A stretch of DNA of 64,000 bases from Drosophila persimilis (lineage: Eukaryota > Arthropoda > Insecta > Diptera > Drosophilidae): the NCBI RefSeq assembly GCF_003286085.1, contig NW_020825706.1:2914001-2978000 (forward strand), written 5' to 3'. Made by a program: the position numbers and the translations under genes. The notes below the pieces were generated by a model that did no database searches, was not told the DNA's origin, and saw only the letters and a list, made by a program, of their open reading frames with translations. This document shows positions 43,509 to 55,700 of this stretch, piece by piece (position 1 is the first letter of the stretch; every line of letters begins with the position of its first letter).

Positions 43509-44399
43509 ATGCTTTACCTGCCCTTTATATTCTGGATCACTCTGGCGCTCTTTGTCGGCCTGCAATGCCAAACATTTCGTGAGTGGGCTCAAATCAGTGG
43601 AAACCGCTTCTAAATATTATTTTCTTTACAGCTGACAAGGTGAATAAATGTCATTATGGAGATGGCAAGTGCCTGGCAGAGTCGGCCAATGCTTTGATTC
43701 GTAATTATCCCAAGGGCATACCCGAGATCAATCTGAAGCCCTTCGATGTAGTGACAGTGAAGGATTGGGTGCTGGTCAATGACTCGCGGGTGGGCGGTGC
43801 CTGGTACTACTTCCAACTATTCAATCAGGTAAACCTTGGCTTCGAGAACACCACAATCACAGAGATCAAGGGCTTCGATCGGGATCCCACCAAATCCAAG
43901 ATAGAGATTCATGGCAAGATACCCAGACTGGTGTACAAGGGCAAATACCACGCCAAGGGTCGGATGCTCTGGTTTGTGGATATCAATTCCAAGGGTGACT
44001 CGAGCTCGGATTTCCTCAACTTTCGCTTCGATCTGACGCTCAAAGTACGCACCGAATACAGGAACAATAAGCGATACATGAAAATATATGAGGTGGTACC
44101 CAACCTACGACTGGATCGGTGAGTAGTTCTTACAGGCACTATGTGTGGTTCGGTACTATATTATTCCTATCACTCCTGGCAACAGCTGGATCATGTGGAT
44201 GGATGATTTCTTTCCCGATAACTTTGATATGACCATAGCTATTAATAATCTATTCAATCGGAATTGGGTCGAGTTCTGGAACGAATTAGAGCCGAGAATC
44301 CTGCTTCTGTTCGAAACGGTGTTTCTGAGCATGTTTGAAGATCTGTTCTACAACATACCATACGATGATCTCTTCCTAGCCGATTCGGAGTTCAATTAG
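43509..44399 (+). CDS. JHBP/takeout-like secreted protein 2
   Basis: Exons 43509-43578, 43632-44118 and 44186-44399 give 256 residues. Signal peptide MLYLPFIFWITLALFVG; N-terminal Cys pair in KCHYGDGKC; then YPKGIPEINLKPFD, GFENTTITEIKGF, EYRNNKRYMKIYEV and a C-terminal PYDDLFL. The split codons (C|CT and CG|C) match genes 3 and 4 exactly, so all arose by tandem duplication. Poly(A) signal ATTAAA at 44453. Probable extracellular lipid-ligand carrier; ligand unknown. Confidence 0.92.
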
Positions 44400-44561
44400 C
44401 CATTAAGATATCGGATGTAGAATTCTCTATGCATTTATTTGTGCATTCAAGCATTAAAGTATTCTGACTCGAAACTGGTTCTCCAGACTGATGCACATTC
44501 CTGTTAAGGTTGTTGGCCTTATAGAACTCCTATCTATATCTATCTATATCATATCTATAAG

Positions 44562-44664
44562 TTCTCCCTTAAGCTGAAAGTCCTGGTGGAGTATCGGAAC
44601 AATAAGCGGTACCTGAAGATGTGCCTATGATGAACTACGATGATCTAATCTATAAAATTAAATA
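44562..44664 (+). pseudogene. Relic of a fifth JHBP gene
   Basis: 44562-44630 still reads FSLKLKVLVEYRNNKRYLK followed by a broken end (TGA at 44628). The next bases (44629-44664) read MNYDDLIYKIK and a stop, recalling the C-terminal YDDLF box. The segment between these two motifs, the last intron and the whole N-terminal part are gone. A TATC microsatellite abuts its left side. It lies between genes 2 and 3, as expected for a decayed tandem copy. Confidence 0.8.
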
Positions 44665-44903
44665 AATTCCACTAGACTACATACATACTTACAATCCATG
44701 TACTTGTAAAAACGTAACTCTTTATGTTAGATAATTTTCATTAAAAAACAAACGAAAATGCTAATACAACAAGTAGTAGAGCTTTCGACCGGTTCTACAG
44801 ACATAGCCCACCCTATAACTAAGTTCTAGTTAGTCGCGATTTCACATCGTAATCGACTGCTGAAGGCGCTGGTACTGAAGTGAATATAAACTGGCTGTAG
44901 GCT

Positions 44904-45818
44904 ATGGGAATGCGTGATATATTCACCTTAGTGCTGTGCTTGCAGCTCATCAAATCTTTGCAGGGTCAAATATTACGTAGGTAACTCGATTATTAGACTT
45001 TGACCGAGCCCGAATGAATGATCACAATTTCTCTGAAATACCTGTATCCCATAGCAAAGGACATACCAAAATGCCGTTTCGGTGACTCGGATTGCATTGT
45101 GGACTCCATGAATAAAGTGATACGACGCTATCCGAGAGGCATACCCGCCTTGGGCATGAAACCCATCGATGTGGTGGACATACGGAACTCAAAGTTCTGG
45201 GATAATCCGAAAGTAGGAGCCTTCTGGCTGCAGTTCAATCTGTTTGATCAGGTCAACTATGGCTTTGAGAACACAACGATCACGAAGGTCAAGGGCTTTA
45301 CTAAGAATCCCACATCGAGCCTGATGGAAATACACGGCAGGATACCGAGTCTCATCCATAAAGGGCGCTACATGTCTCAGGGTCGCGTATGGATCGTGGA
45401 ATTGAATTCAACGGGCGAACAGCTTTCGGATTTCCAGAATTTTCGATTTGTTCTCAAGCTAAAAGTGATCATGGAGTATCGGAATAACAAGCGCTACCTA
45501 AAGATATACGAGCTGAATCCCATTGTCAATATGGATCGGTAAGTGGGAATACTCCTCTCCTTTCACGATTCTAATCAGAGATTGATTTGCAGTTGGGTCT
45601 TCTGGCTGGATAACTTTTTTTCAGAGAACACAGATCTCACAATTGCCATCAATCAGGTTTTCAACATACATTGGGTGGAGTTCTGGAATGAATTGGAGCC
45701 CACAAATCTGAGAATATTTGCGAGTGTTTTTCGTGATTTGATCGAGGATATTCTGTATAAAGTATCATATGATGATATGTTCCTACCGGATGAAAAAGAG
45801 ACTCGCGAGAATGATTAA
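44904..45818 (+). CDS. JHBP/takeout-like secreted protein 3
   Basis: Exons 44904-44976, 45055-45538 and 45593-45818 give 260 residues. Two in-frame ATGs (44904 and 44910) can start it. The signal peptide is DIFTLVLCLQLIKSLQG-like, and the Cys pair is in KCRFGDSDC. Conserved blocks are YPRGIPALGMKPID, GFENTTITKVKGF, EYRNNKRYLKIYEL and SYDDMFLPD. The first donor is GTAGGT, slightly off consensus. The middle exon is 484 bases, the same as in gene 4. No canonical poly(A) hexamer was found close by. Confidence 0.92.
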
Positions 45819-46070
45819 AGTCGAATCGATACACCTTTACATATAGAATTGCATTTATTCCAGAGAAGGACAAAGTTTATAACCGGTTTGGGGGAATAGA
45901 TTAGCAACAAATGTAGCCCGATCACATTCATGCTAGGCATTTGATTGTTACCAGCAGTTGAGCTTCGGCCAGAGCCAGAGCTGGTTCTAGATAGAATTTA
46001 ATTAAGTAAACTATACGTGACTAAAGTTACTTCTCGTTTGAAAGTCCGAGACAATATTCAATCGAAAAGT

Positions 46071-46975
46071 ATGAATAAGCTCACTTGGCTGTGCTGCATC
46101 TTTATGCTGGAAGGACTTGGTGCACCCCTAGCAGCGGAGTTACGTGCGTAGATGAGCTCGAGGCAATGGTTATCATTTTGTATTCATTGGAATCAAAATT
46201 TTCCAGCTGGAGATATTGAAAAGTGTCACTTTGGGGACTCCCCATGCTTGGTGAAGACCATCAATGCCCTGATCAAGCGCTATCCCAAGGGCATTCCAGA
46301 GATTGGTCTGCCTCCGTTGGATGAGTACAACTTTCCCGATGCTCCAATAGTTGATACGCCCCATCGCGGCCCCATCTGGATGACCTTTAACATGCGGGAC
46401 AATGTGAACAAAGGCTTCAACAATGCCACAATCACGCATGTGGAGGGTTTCCTGCGAGACCCCACCAAGCAACAGATAATCCTGAAGGCCCGCCTGCCAC
46501 GACTCTTGCACGAGGCAACCTACGACATGCAGGGCAGGTTTCTGCTGTTTGTGGCCAACACCACGGGCAAACTGCAGTCGGATTTCCAGAACTTTCGGCT
46601 TACTCTGACCATCAAAGTGATACTGGAGTATCGGAACAACAAGCGATATCTGAAGATCTACGATTTGGTGCCGGTCGTCGACATTGATCGGTAAGTGGCA
46701 GATAATGCAGAGAGGACCAAGAAGTAATCTTTGAGATTTTCAGCTGGATTGTTTGGTTCGATAACTTGTACAGGGAGAATGAGGATGTCACCATTGCGCT
46801 GAATCGCTCCTTCAACAAAAACTGGTTGGAGTTTTGGAATGACCTGGAGCCGGGCCTGCTGAAAACGTTCTCCACTGTTTTTACTGTACTTCTGAACACG
46901 GTCTTTGAGCAGGTCGCCTACGACGATATGTTTCTGCCGGACATTGATATACGATTTGGATATAGTCACGATTAA
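46071..46975 (+). CDS. JHBP/takeout-like secreted protein 4
   Basis: Exons 46071-46143, 46207-46690 and 46744-46975 give 262 residues. Signal peptide MNKLTWLCCIFMLEGLGAPLA; Cys pair in KCHFGDSPC; then YPKGIPEIGLPPLD, GFNNATITHVEGF, EYRNNKRYLKIYDL and AYDDMFLPD, with a tail longer than its neighbours. Its stop is 44 bases from the stop of the opposite-strand gene at 47020, so the 3' ends probably overlap. Confidence 0.92.
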
Positions 46976-47018
46976 CACTGAGAAAAGAAAAGCTTTCATT
47001 GTCTTGAATATATCACGA

Positions 47019-47024
47019 TTTATT
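47019..47024 (-). terminator. Poly(A) hexamer overlapping a stop codon
   Basis: On the minus strand the last codons read GAA TAA ATC, so the stop TAA lies inside AATAAA. The transcript would have only a ~15-30-base 3'UTR. Confidence 0.65.
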
Positions 47025-47508
47025 CAGATTGTATTTGTTTTCCGTATTTATGATACTGTCCATCGGCTTGGAGATCGTCATAGAATATGTGATCGTTGTA
47101 CGACTCATCACGATGATACATGTGCTGATATCCCTGGGAGCTACTGCCTCGTTTGAACTTTCGATGGTCTGCCTTTAGTTTCAGTAGCTTCTGTCGGATA
47201 TGTGGCTGTCCCAGATGCTGCAAGGGTGTGGATTCCTCTTCATCATCCTCCTGATCGCTATTCTGGTGACGTTTGCGGCGACGATATGTCCTTCGCATTG
47301 CAGGGGGTCGCAGCGGGCGCATCACAATCCGAAATGGCACCATATGGAGGTGTTTCTTCGGCTGTGGCGGCGACGGCTTCTTCCACATCCCTTTGTACTG
47401 ATCCACCACACTGCAGGTCTGCATGTCCTTGGGCTTGGGTATGCCCGTATCCAATTTGGGTGGACACTGCAGCACAAAGTACAGGTCGCTCTTGAATTTT
47501 TTGGAATC

Positions 47509-47539
<31 letters not shown>

Positions 47540-47688
47540 GTTTCCTCGGTGTCCAGAAGCAGTTGAGCTGCCGGCACCTTGTAGTAGGCAAACATGTTCC
47601 GCTCCACCACAATGGCCGTGGCCGTAGGAGATGCCGGTGGTGCATTCAGCTGCTGGAGAAGTCCCAATGCCAATGCCAACTGCCACAT
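47020..47688 (-). CDS. Unrecognised secreted protein, 222 residues
   Basis: Single exon from ATG at 47688. I do not recognise a family. It opens with a short hydrophobic segment (MWQLALALGLLQQLNA) that looks like a signal peptide. It then has a 10-serine run coded by a (CTG)n-like tract, a central part with two cysteines (LQCPPKL, QTCSVV) and Pro/Lys-rich stretches, an Arg-rich block (RRTYRRRKRH, possibly a cleavage or binding site), an acidic DQEDDEEE patch, and a His/Tyr/Asp-rich tail. A TATA-like TTATAAA (minus strand, about 47740-47734) lies some 46 bases upstream, supporting a real short gene. It may be a secreted tissue-specific protein; the function is not inferable. Confidence 0.72.
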
Positions 47689-49760
47689 GATTGCCGCTCA
47701 ACTAGTAGTTGCCGCTGCAACAGGCATTGACAGTTTATAAGTCTGTGGCACTTTCAGGCTTGGCTGATTTCTTGCATAATTTGCTTGTGGTTTGCGGGGT
47801 GCAAGTTCAACGAACCACCACTTAGGCAGAGACCTTGTTCAATCGATACACGATATTAGAAGTGGCAAAAACGCTATTTTGTTGCCGGAAGACATGCAAT
47901 TATCTGTTGCTTGGCTCAACAGTTGAATTGTAAATATTTTACCGCCACGTGTTGCAGGCGCCTGCGCTTGGGGTTGCTATAAAAATGGGTATTTTTTATA
48001 GAAGCTGTGTTTATGTTTTGGATAGGGTGGGGAGGTCGCCAATTCTACCCCTGAACATCTGTTGCCATCGAAATGCAACAATTCTTGGCGTGTCTGGAAA
48101 ACATTTACCTTAATGCAAAGAAGAAGTTGTTTGTGGCCAGGTGTTGGCGGGATTTTTAGAGCCTGTCAGTTGTTTGGCATATTGCATGTTGAAAAATTTC
48201 TGGGATTGGGCAATCAATTTGTGCATCTAAATGGCTTTAATATATTCATAAACTATCAAAGGTATTTATTAAGTATTTCTGTTGAATATACATACGTGCA
48301 TGAATATCCTCTGATCGGAGCAGAATCCTGTTTGGATTGCGGCCTTCAGTCGCATATTTTTGTTCTCTAAGCTAGCTGTTCTCTAAGCTCTCACTCTCTT
48401 CGTTATCTACTATGCCGACCGAAGCTTCGCGAAGCTGCACTTAGCGATCGGATCGGATCATATACATACATATGTACATATGTATGTGATATTTGAATGT
48501 AATCGGTATAATTAATTGGACCATTCCGCTATGTTAAGCTTTTAAGCTTTTTTAATAGCTATTGAGGTTTAATGAATAGTCGAGCAGGTTAGATGTACAT
48601 ATACTAAATGCACATTTATAAGTAAGAGAAAGTGAAAGTATGTGTGTTGTTTGTATGTATGTTGATTGTATGACGAATGGCGGGTATGACGTGATCGTGC
48701 AGAAAATCTTAGACGAGAGCGAAAGTGGGTGAGAAAAGGAAACTCTATTTAAGAAACTATCTATACCAAATAGATTTAAGATATTTTTCAAGAAGTAGTC
48801 GTTATTTTATATATATGTATCTAGCTGTGTGATACCTCTTTGCTTCAATATCCAATTTAGGATAAACCAATTTCCAATCGAATTATAATGATTGACGCGC
48901 CGCTTCACTAGTATTAATCTAGCACTCAATCAATCCATTGGATTCGTGCACATCAAACCAACTTTATTCGCACTCAAAGTAGCACAAATGGCGTGCCATT
49001 TGTCATAATCAAAAGATGGCGCCGCAACAGGTTGCCCCCAGCCGTGGCAACCACGATAGCAACGACTGTATGGCACAGGGGAAAATAACAATTCCCCAAT
49101 CCAAAACAGGGCCAAAATCAACAACTACATGGCAACGGGGTCCTGCCACGATCACTTTTCCAGCCAACGGCACAAGATAATTGCCGCTTAAGTAACGGAG
49201 CATTCAGTCGCGTACCATCGCCGCAGGTAAGCAGTCGCAGTTAGGAATAAGTAAAACTATGGATACATCTTAGGGAAATTAAAAAAATTAATTTAAAAAT
49301 ATTTTAAACAAATCGGAAACTAATTATAAATAGTCAGTGACTAAATTTTCCTGAAAAGTATAATTAAATAGTCAAGAAATATGGAAATTTGTGATGTTTT
49401 CATGGAAAAATCTTGAATTTGATGCATTTTTGTTGTGTTATGTAACTAGTGAAAATTGTGGAAAAACGTTATAAAACTTATTAAAATTTTGCATAAACTG
49501 TTACTATTTGTTTGAAAAAGCTGTTTTATTCCATCAGTTAAAATTGGCTTAAGAATATTGACGATTTTTCAAATGAAACCATATTGACTTGCAGCGATTT
49601 ATTGATTATATGTATATGTAATCGTGTATATAGTTGTTAGTGGTAACAAGGTCACTCAAACACTTAAAGCTAAATAATATGCATCGGCCCATAGCAAAAC
49701 AGCAGCAGACAACCAGAATAACAACTGTAGAACCAACAACAGCAAGGAGTAGGCCCCGCA
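47689..49760. other. Intergenic region and Dhc93AB 5' region
   Basis: No supported gene between the two divergent units. It contains a 14-bp palindrome AGCTTCGCGAAGCT (about 48423-48436), a 22-bp AT-rich palindrome at 48465-48486, and RGCAAC-type half-sites at 49031-49136. A possible noncoding first exon begins at an initiator-like TCAGTC (49204) and ends at CAG|GTAAGC (49226), with an acceptor TTGCAG at 49594. The 5'UTR of Dhc93AB would then be 49595-49760. Confidence 0.45.
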
Positions 49761-52700
49761 ATGGAGCCATCCACCAGCGCCGACGCCGCGGCTGCAGCGG
49801 CTGGGGGCGGACCGGATCCAAGGCTAGAGCTGATGGGGTCGTTTGTCATCAAGTCACTTAAACTAAAGCCGGAGAAATGGACTCGAGTCATCACGGTGGA
49901 GGAGCACAAGGGGATAATCAAAGAGTTTCTGGACAGGAACACCCCCGTGGTCCTCATCATAATTCTGACGCCAGCGGCACAATTGGTGCCTTCGACCACC
50001 TTCCCCCTGTCGCAGCTGAAGAGCAAGGGAGTGTACTTCATAAAGCGATATGCAGAGCCAATACCACGAGAGGATTGTGGCAACTATATCATCTATGGCG
50101 ACCTGGCCACCCGCACCATTGATCAGCTGTCCGCCCTGGTGGAGGAGGTACTCGTGCCACTTCTTTCCAACGAGGATAACTACAGGAGCTGGCCCATTAT
50201 GGTGGCCCAGGATGTGCAGAAGCATGTGCACAGCCTCAAGAGCACCGTGCACCAGGTGAAGGGGCAGGTGAGCGGCGAAACCATACTGGCCATGCCCGTG
50301 GGCGTGGAGAAGATTGTGAAGGCGGCCAAGGAGCTGGTCGAAACGGAGCAGTGCCAGTTCGACTTGTATCTGAAGAGCGCCATTGAGGGTGTGGTCATCA
50401 AGTGGGCCACCCAGATCCACGAGGTCATCAAGGAGAGCCCCTCGAACGCCTTCGCCAATGGCCAGAATCCAACGCCACACACGGGTGAGTCAATGCCGCC
50501 ACACACATGTTTTTTGTGTGCGAGTACACCATCAGTTATTTTTGGGCTGCCTCCCTCCATTTATTATTTATTGATAAAATTCAAGTTTCCAGATATCCTA
50601 GCAACCCCAAAAAATTTGCATGTTCAGGCCCATCCTTTTTTGGTCCTCACAAAGTTTCGTTTTTATTATCTGTTCACGAATGACATTCCACGTGCATGCA
50701 ATATTTATTTGGTTATTATTGTACCTTACTACCAAAGGGTTTTTGGCCCATGTGAAATGTTGACATTTGACGCAGGCAATCAACTCTATGGAACTCTCTT
50801 GCGGGCCTAAAGCACAAGCGATTTTTGTGGTTTTCTCTGGGAAAAAACGTGAATGGTATTAGCAGGATAATATAAATAGAGTCGATTGAATACAGAAAGA
50901 CCTAGACGGACATACGATTTATATACAGAAAACTGTGCAGAATATAAAATCATTTTCTAGAATTGGTCCATCATAGATCTTATGGGATCTATATGTCTTC
51001 AAGTCAATTAAACGATGAGGTCGTTTTATCTATTATTTAAGAAGAAATAAACTAAACAAACCCCCCATAAATGAAATATATCACACAATTTTATAACTTA
51101 TTTAAAGATATCCATTTAATATCATAAATGTACAAAAGTAATCTTAATTATTACTTAACACCCCTCTTCTCATCCCAAAACAGAGTTTACATTTTGGAAT
51201 AATCGTCTCAAGAATCTATCGTTCATCTACGACCAATTGCGCAACGAGCGCATTCGAGCCATGGCTCTGATACTGGAGTACTCGATGAGCGCCTACCATC
51301 CGTGCTTTCAGACCCTCTTCAAGAACGTCGTTACGGGTGAGAGTCGAGTACCATGCCATGCCACATGAATGTGCTTTTTGCATGCCAACCAGTAATTTGC
51401 ATTTGATTGAAACTAAATCATCATCATAGCTCTGGCGGAGGCAAAGGACATAACACTCTATTTGAATCCGCTGAAACGTCCGCTACAGCACTTGGAGGAG
51501 ATTGATTTTGCCGAATGCAAGCCCCTGCTCATACCATTCATGAATATCGTGTGCATTTTGTGGGGCAACTCCCGTTACTATTGTCAGTCGGGCAAAATCA
51601 CAGTCCTTCTGCAGGAGATATGCAATTTGATTATTTACCAGGTAGAGGCAATCGATGATGGCAATCGGTGATGCAATTCTTGTACTTGATTGATTTCAGG
51701 CCAAAAGATACTTGGATCCATCGTCCATATTCCACAGCGATATCGATGAGGCCATGCAACGCCTCACTCTGTCCATACAGATATTAAAGTTCTTTCGGGA
51801 ACTGTTCGACTATTATAAGGAACGCCTGGCCACATTCTTTACGGAGCCCGAGGAGCGGCCACCGATTTTATGGACTTTTCATCCAAATTCAGTTTTCAAG
51901 CGCTTTAATGCCTTTCTCGAGCGCCTCACAACAATTCAGTGGTAAGTGGATTGGAGTTTATTTAAAGTTTACAGACTTCCAAATATTATTTTCTATTCAT
52001 TTGAAGGTTCTTTTTTACTGTGATTGAATTCCTGAAATTAGAGAAGGTCGAAATCGGTGGACTGCGAGGCCGACAGCTGAGCACACGCATCACAGATGTC
52101 TATGTGGAGTTTAATCAATATTTCACGGCCTTTGCCTCGAAGAGCTATGATGTCCTGGATCCGGACGATCATGAGTTTGATGAAGACTTTAAGGGTTTTC
52201 AGACCCGCATACTTGAGCTAGACATGAAGCTGGCCGCCATATTGTGTCAGGCCTTTGACGATTGCCACAATCTGGAGAGCATTTTCAAGGTATAACATTG
52301 AGAATTGGTTACCCTCTTGTTTTGTTTCTAATTCAATGTGTCTTCCAGCTGATTAGCATTGTGGGCAGCGTCCTAGATCGTCCCAAGATCAAGGAGGAGT
52401 TCACCCAACGATATGCCGAAATCGTGCGCATGCTCGACGATGAAATGACCGTGTGCGAGGCCATCTATGACAAGCAAATGGAACTGAGTCGCGAGGGGGA
52501 CAATCTCTATCCCAACTACAATTGTCCGCCAGTGGCTGCCTTCATACGCTGGTGCCATCAGCTGGAGACCAGAATCACGGCCCCAGTCAAGCACTTCAAG
52601 GCACTGCAGCATGAGTAAGCATCACATTATCATCAGATATCTAATCCTACAATTAATCAAATGTTGTTTTGTAGAATCACCAAGACAGAGAAATCATTGG

Positions 52701-55700
52701 AGATCGTTGAACGCTACGAGTGTCTAATGGTTAAGCTGGGATCATGCAAGACCAAGTTCTTTGATGACTGGGCCCAACAGTTGGCCGGACAAATTGAAGA
52801 GAATCTCAAAAAGTCCTTGATAGCACGCGATCGGCGCAGCCATTCCTTGATCCTGAACTTCAGTTCCGCCCTGTTTTCCATTCTGCGCGAGGTGCACTAC
52901 ATGCAGCAGATGAAAATCGATGGCGTGCTCCAAATAGCCATAGACTTTGCCGAAAATAGTGATGTCTTTCGCTCGTACACCCTCAACCTGGAGAAAACCA
53001 TTGACTGGTACAACAGCATACAGGAGGGCAGCTCTCCCGTAGAGCTTCGACTGATTGAACCAGAGATTAAAACCATTGATGACCTGGTTACAATCGGAGT
53101 GGATGAGCTGGTTTGGAATTCATCAGGTAATAAGCCAAGAAATCCTTTGAGAAATCCAAAGCTAAGTAATCCTTTTCTTGTAGATATCATGAGTTATCTG
53201 GAGAAGCTGCGCCAGCCTGTGGCCGCTCTACAGAACCGCATGGATCACACGCAGGGTAATCTTCGACAGATACGCAAAATCATGGGCGTCTGGGCCAAGC
53301 ATCCGTTGTTCGAGCGAAGGGACTGCAAAAAGGACTCGGTGCTGTCGATGGACGAGCGACCAGATCGAACGACCAAGCGCTATGCCGAGATCCAGGCGGC
53401 CTCTGTGGAGATCCACAAGCTGCTGCATGACAATATGCTGCAGTTCGATATGGAGCAGAAGCAGGACGATGCCGTCTGGCTGAGCTATGTAGATTTTGTC
53501 GACAACATTGTCTATGAGAACCTTTTGCGTACTGTGGGCGTGAGTGTGGGCTATCTGGCGGAGAACATGGATCCGGACAACAACTATGCCCCACTGTTCG
53601 AGTCGCGTTTGGAGCTGGTCGAACCGAATCTGGTGTTTGTGCCCTCCTTGGACCCCGAGGATCCGATGGGCTTCAACAATATGCTGATCGAGCTGATGAG
53701 AGACATTATGAAAATGGGATCGCTCATCAAGCGGCTAAAGCCCAGCGAGAAGCGCAACTATGTGGAGGTGATAAAGGAGAATCAGGACATAATCGATATG
53801 CGCCGCGAGATACTCAACGGCGTGGATCTGGTCATGGAGGAGGCCTCGCGATTCTGCAGGCAGTTCGAACGATACTCGTATTTATGGCTGGACGATCGCG
53901 AGGAGTGCATGGAGTACTTCCTGGAATACGGTCGAATGCTGGATCCAGACGAAATAGAGCTGGTGCTTATGAACGACCCCAATCTGCCGCCCCCACAGCC
54001 CTGCCAGCCCACAATCGAGGCATTCCGGGAGCAGATCGACAACTACGAGTCGCTGTTCAATGAAATCGAGGACATTGCCGCGTTCCAGGTGTTTAGCTCC
54101 TGGTTTCAGGTCGATGTGCGACCCTTCCGCCAGGCCCTGCTTAACACTGTCTGCAAGTGGGGCAACATGTTCAAGGAGCATCTAGTGACCACAGTCACGT
54201 CCAGCCTAATGAACCTCAGCCACTTTATACGCAAGGCCGACGAGGGCTTGCTGCAGACAGTCAAGGAGAAGGACTACGAGGGCCTGGTCAGCATAATGGC
54301 ATACCTGATGCAGGTGAAGGAGCGAGCGGCCAGAACGGACGAGATGTTCGAGCCGATGCAGGAGACCATACAGCTGCTCAAGTACTACGACATGGATATA
54401 CCCGAGGAGGTGAACGTCCTGCTGCAGGAGCTGCCCGAGCAGTGGGCAAACACCAAGAAGATTGCCACAACTGTGAAGCAGCAAGTGTCGCCTCTGCAGG
54501 CCACCGAAGTGGTCAGCATTCGCAACAAGATCGCCCTCTTCGAGATGCACATACAACTGTTCCGCGAGGTCTTCAAGACCTATGACTTTTTCCGATTTGA
54601 TTGTTACAAGCCCTACCTGCTGATGGACCGCATCAACGATGATATGTTCCTGTGCGAGAGCGAAATGCGTGACATACAGGAGTCGGGGAGTCTGTTCGAG
54701 GTCAATATACCCGAATTCAAGGTCCTCAAACAGTGTCGCAAGGAGCTGCGCATGCTCAAGGTACCATTTGATTATTTGTTACTTGAAATGTTCTCTTTTT
54801 ATCTAGACTTTTGTATGTGCATGTGTTTTAATCTACTAAATTTATACATACCTATGTACTGCATGCCCACATGTGGAACTTTGAGCTTTTACTTTATTCC
54901 TTTATTCCCCCCTAATGCATTTACTAATCCTTAAACCTAATATTAACCGTAATCGTTGTTTCTGTGGCCCCCTACTAATCATTTCACACTTGCAAATTGC
55001 TTAGCAACTTTGGGATTATGTGAACATCGTTGCGACCAGCATAGACGACTGGAAGACGACTCCTTGGCGCAAGGTCGATGTGGAGAATATGGACATTGAG
55101 TGCAAGAAGTTTGCCAAGGATATACGTCTGTTGGATAAGGAAATGCGCCCGTGGGACACTTTCATCAATTTGGAGTCGACGGTCAAGAATATGTTGACCT
55201 CACTTCGGGCCGTTGGGGAGCTACAGAACCCGGCCATACGAGAACGACACTGGAATCAGCTCATGAACTCAACCAAGGTCTATTTTGGGATTCTATTCTA
55301 TATGATATGCCATATCCTTTTCTGTCCTTAAGCCAACCTCCTAATTGATTTGGCAAATTGTATATAATACATGTAAATCTCTATGTCTCCTCGCACCTGA
55401 GCTCTTCTCTCAGTTGGGATGCTCTCAAATGTATAGCAAAAAACGTTTTAATCATTTTACTTTCTCCAAACCTTCTTTCGTTTCCGCTTGATTTTGGGGC
55501 CCACAAAAAACACCTTATTGTGACCTGGCCCAAAAAACTGTACAGTTCTTGTAAATACCATTTCATTGCAGAGTCTGGCCGCCCTGCCCAAGGAAGTTAC
55601 CGTAAGTGGTTAACGGCATGCCTCTCAGAAGTAGAATCCTAGTTATCGAATACGTAGTCTAGTCCATTCTGTGCACCATCTGTTTGTTTGATTTTTGTTG

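Noticed and set aside
44885..44890. TATAAA before JHBP gene 3
   Set aside because: Only 14 bases before the ATG, too close to place a transcription start and leader.
48465..48486. 22-bp perfect palindrome in the Dhc93AB upstream region
   Set aside because: It is built of CATA/TATG repeats typical of Drosophila AT microsatellites; nothing else suggests a site for a protein or an RNA hairpin gene.
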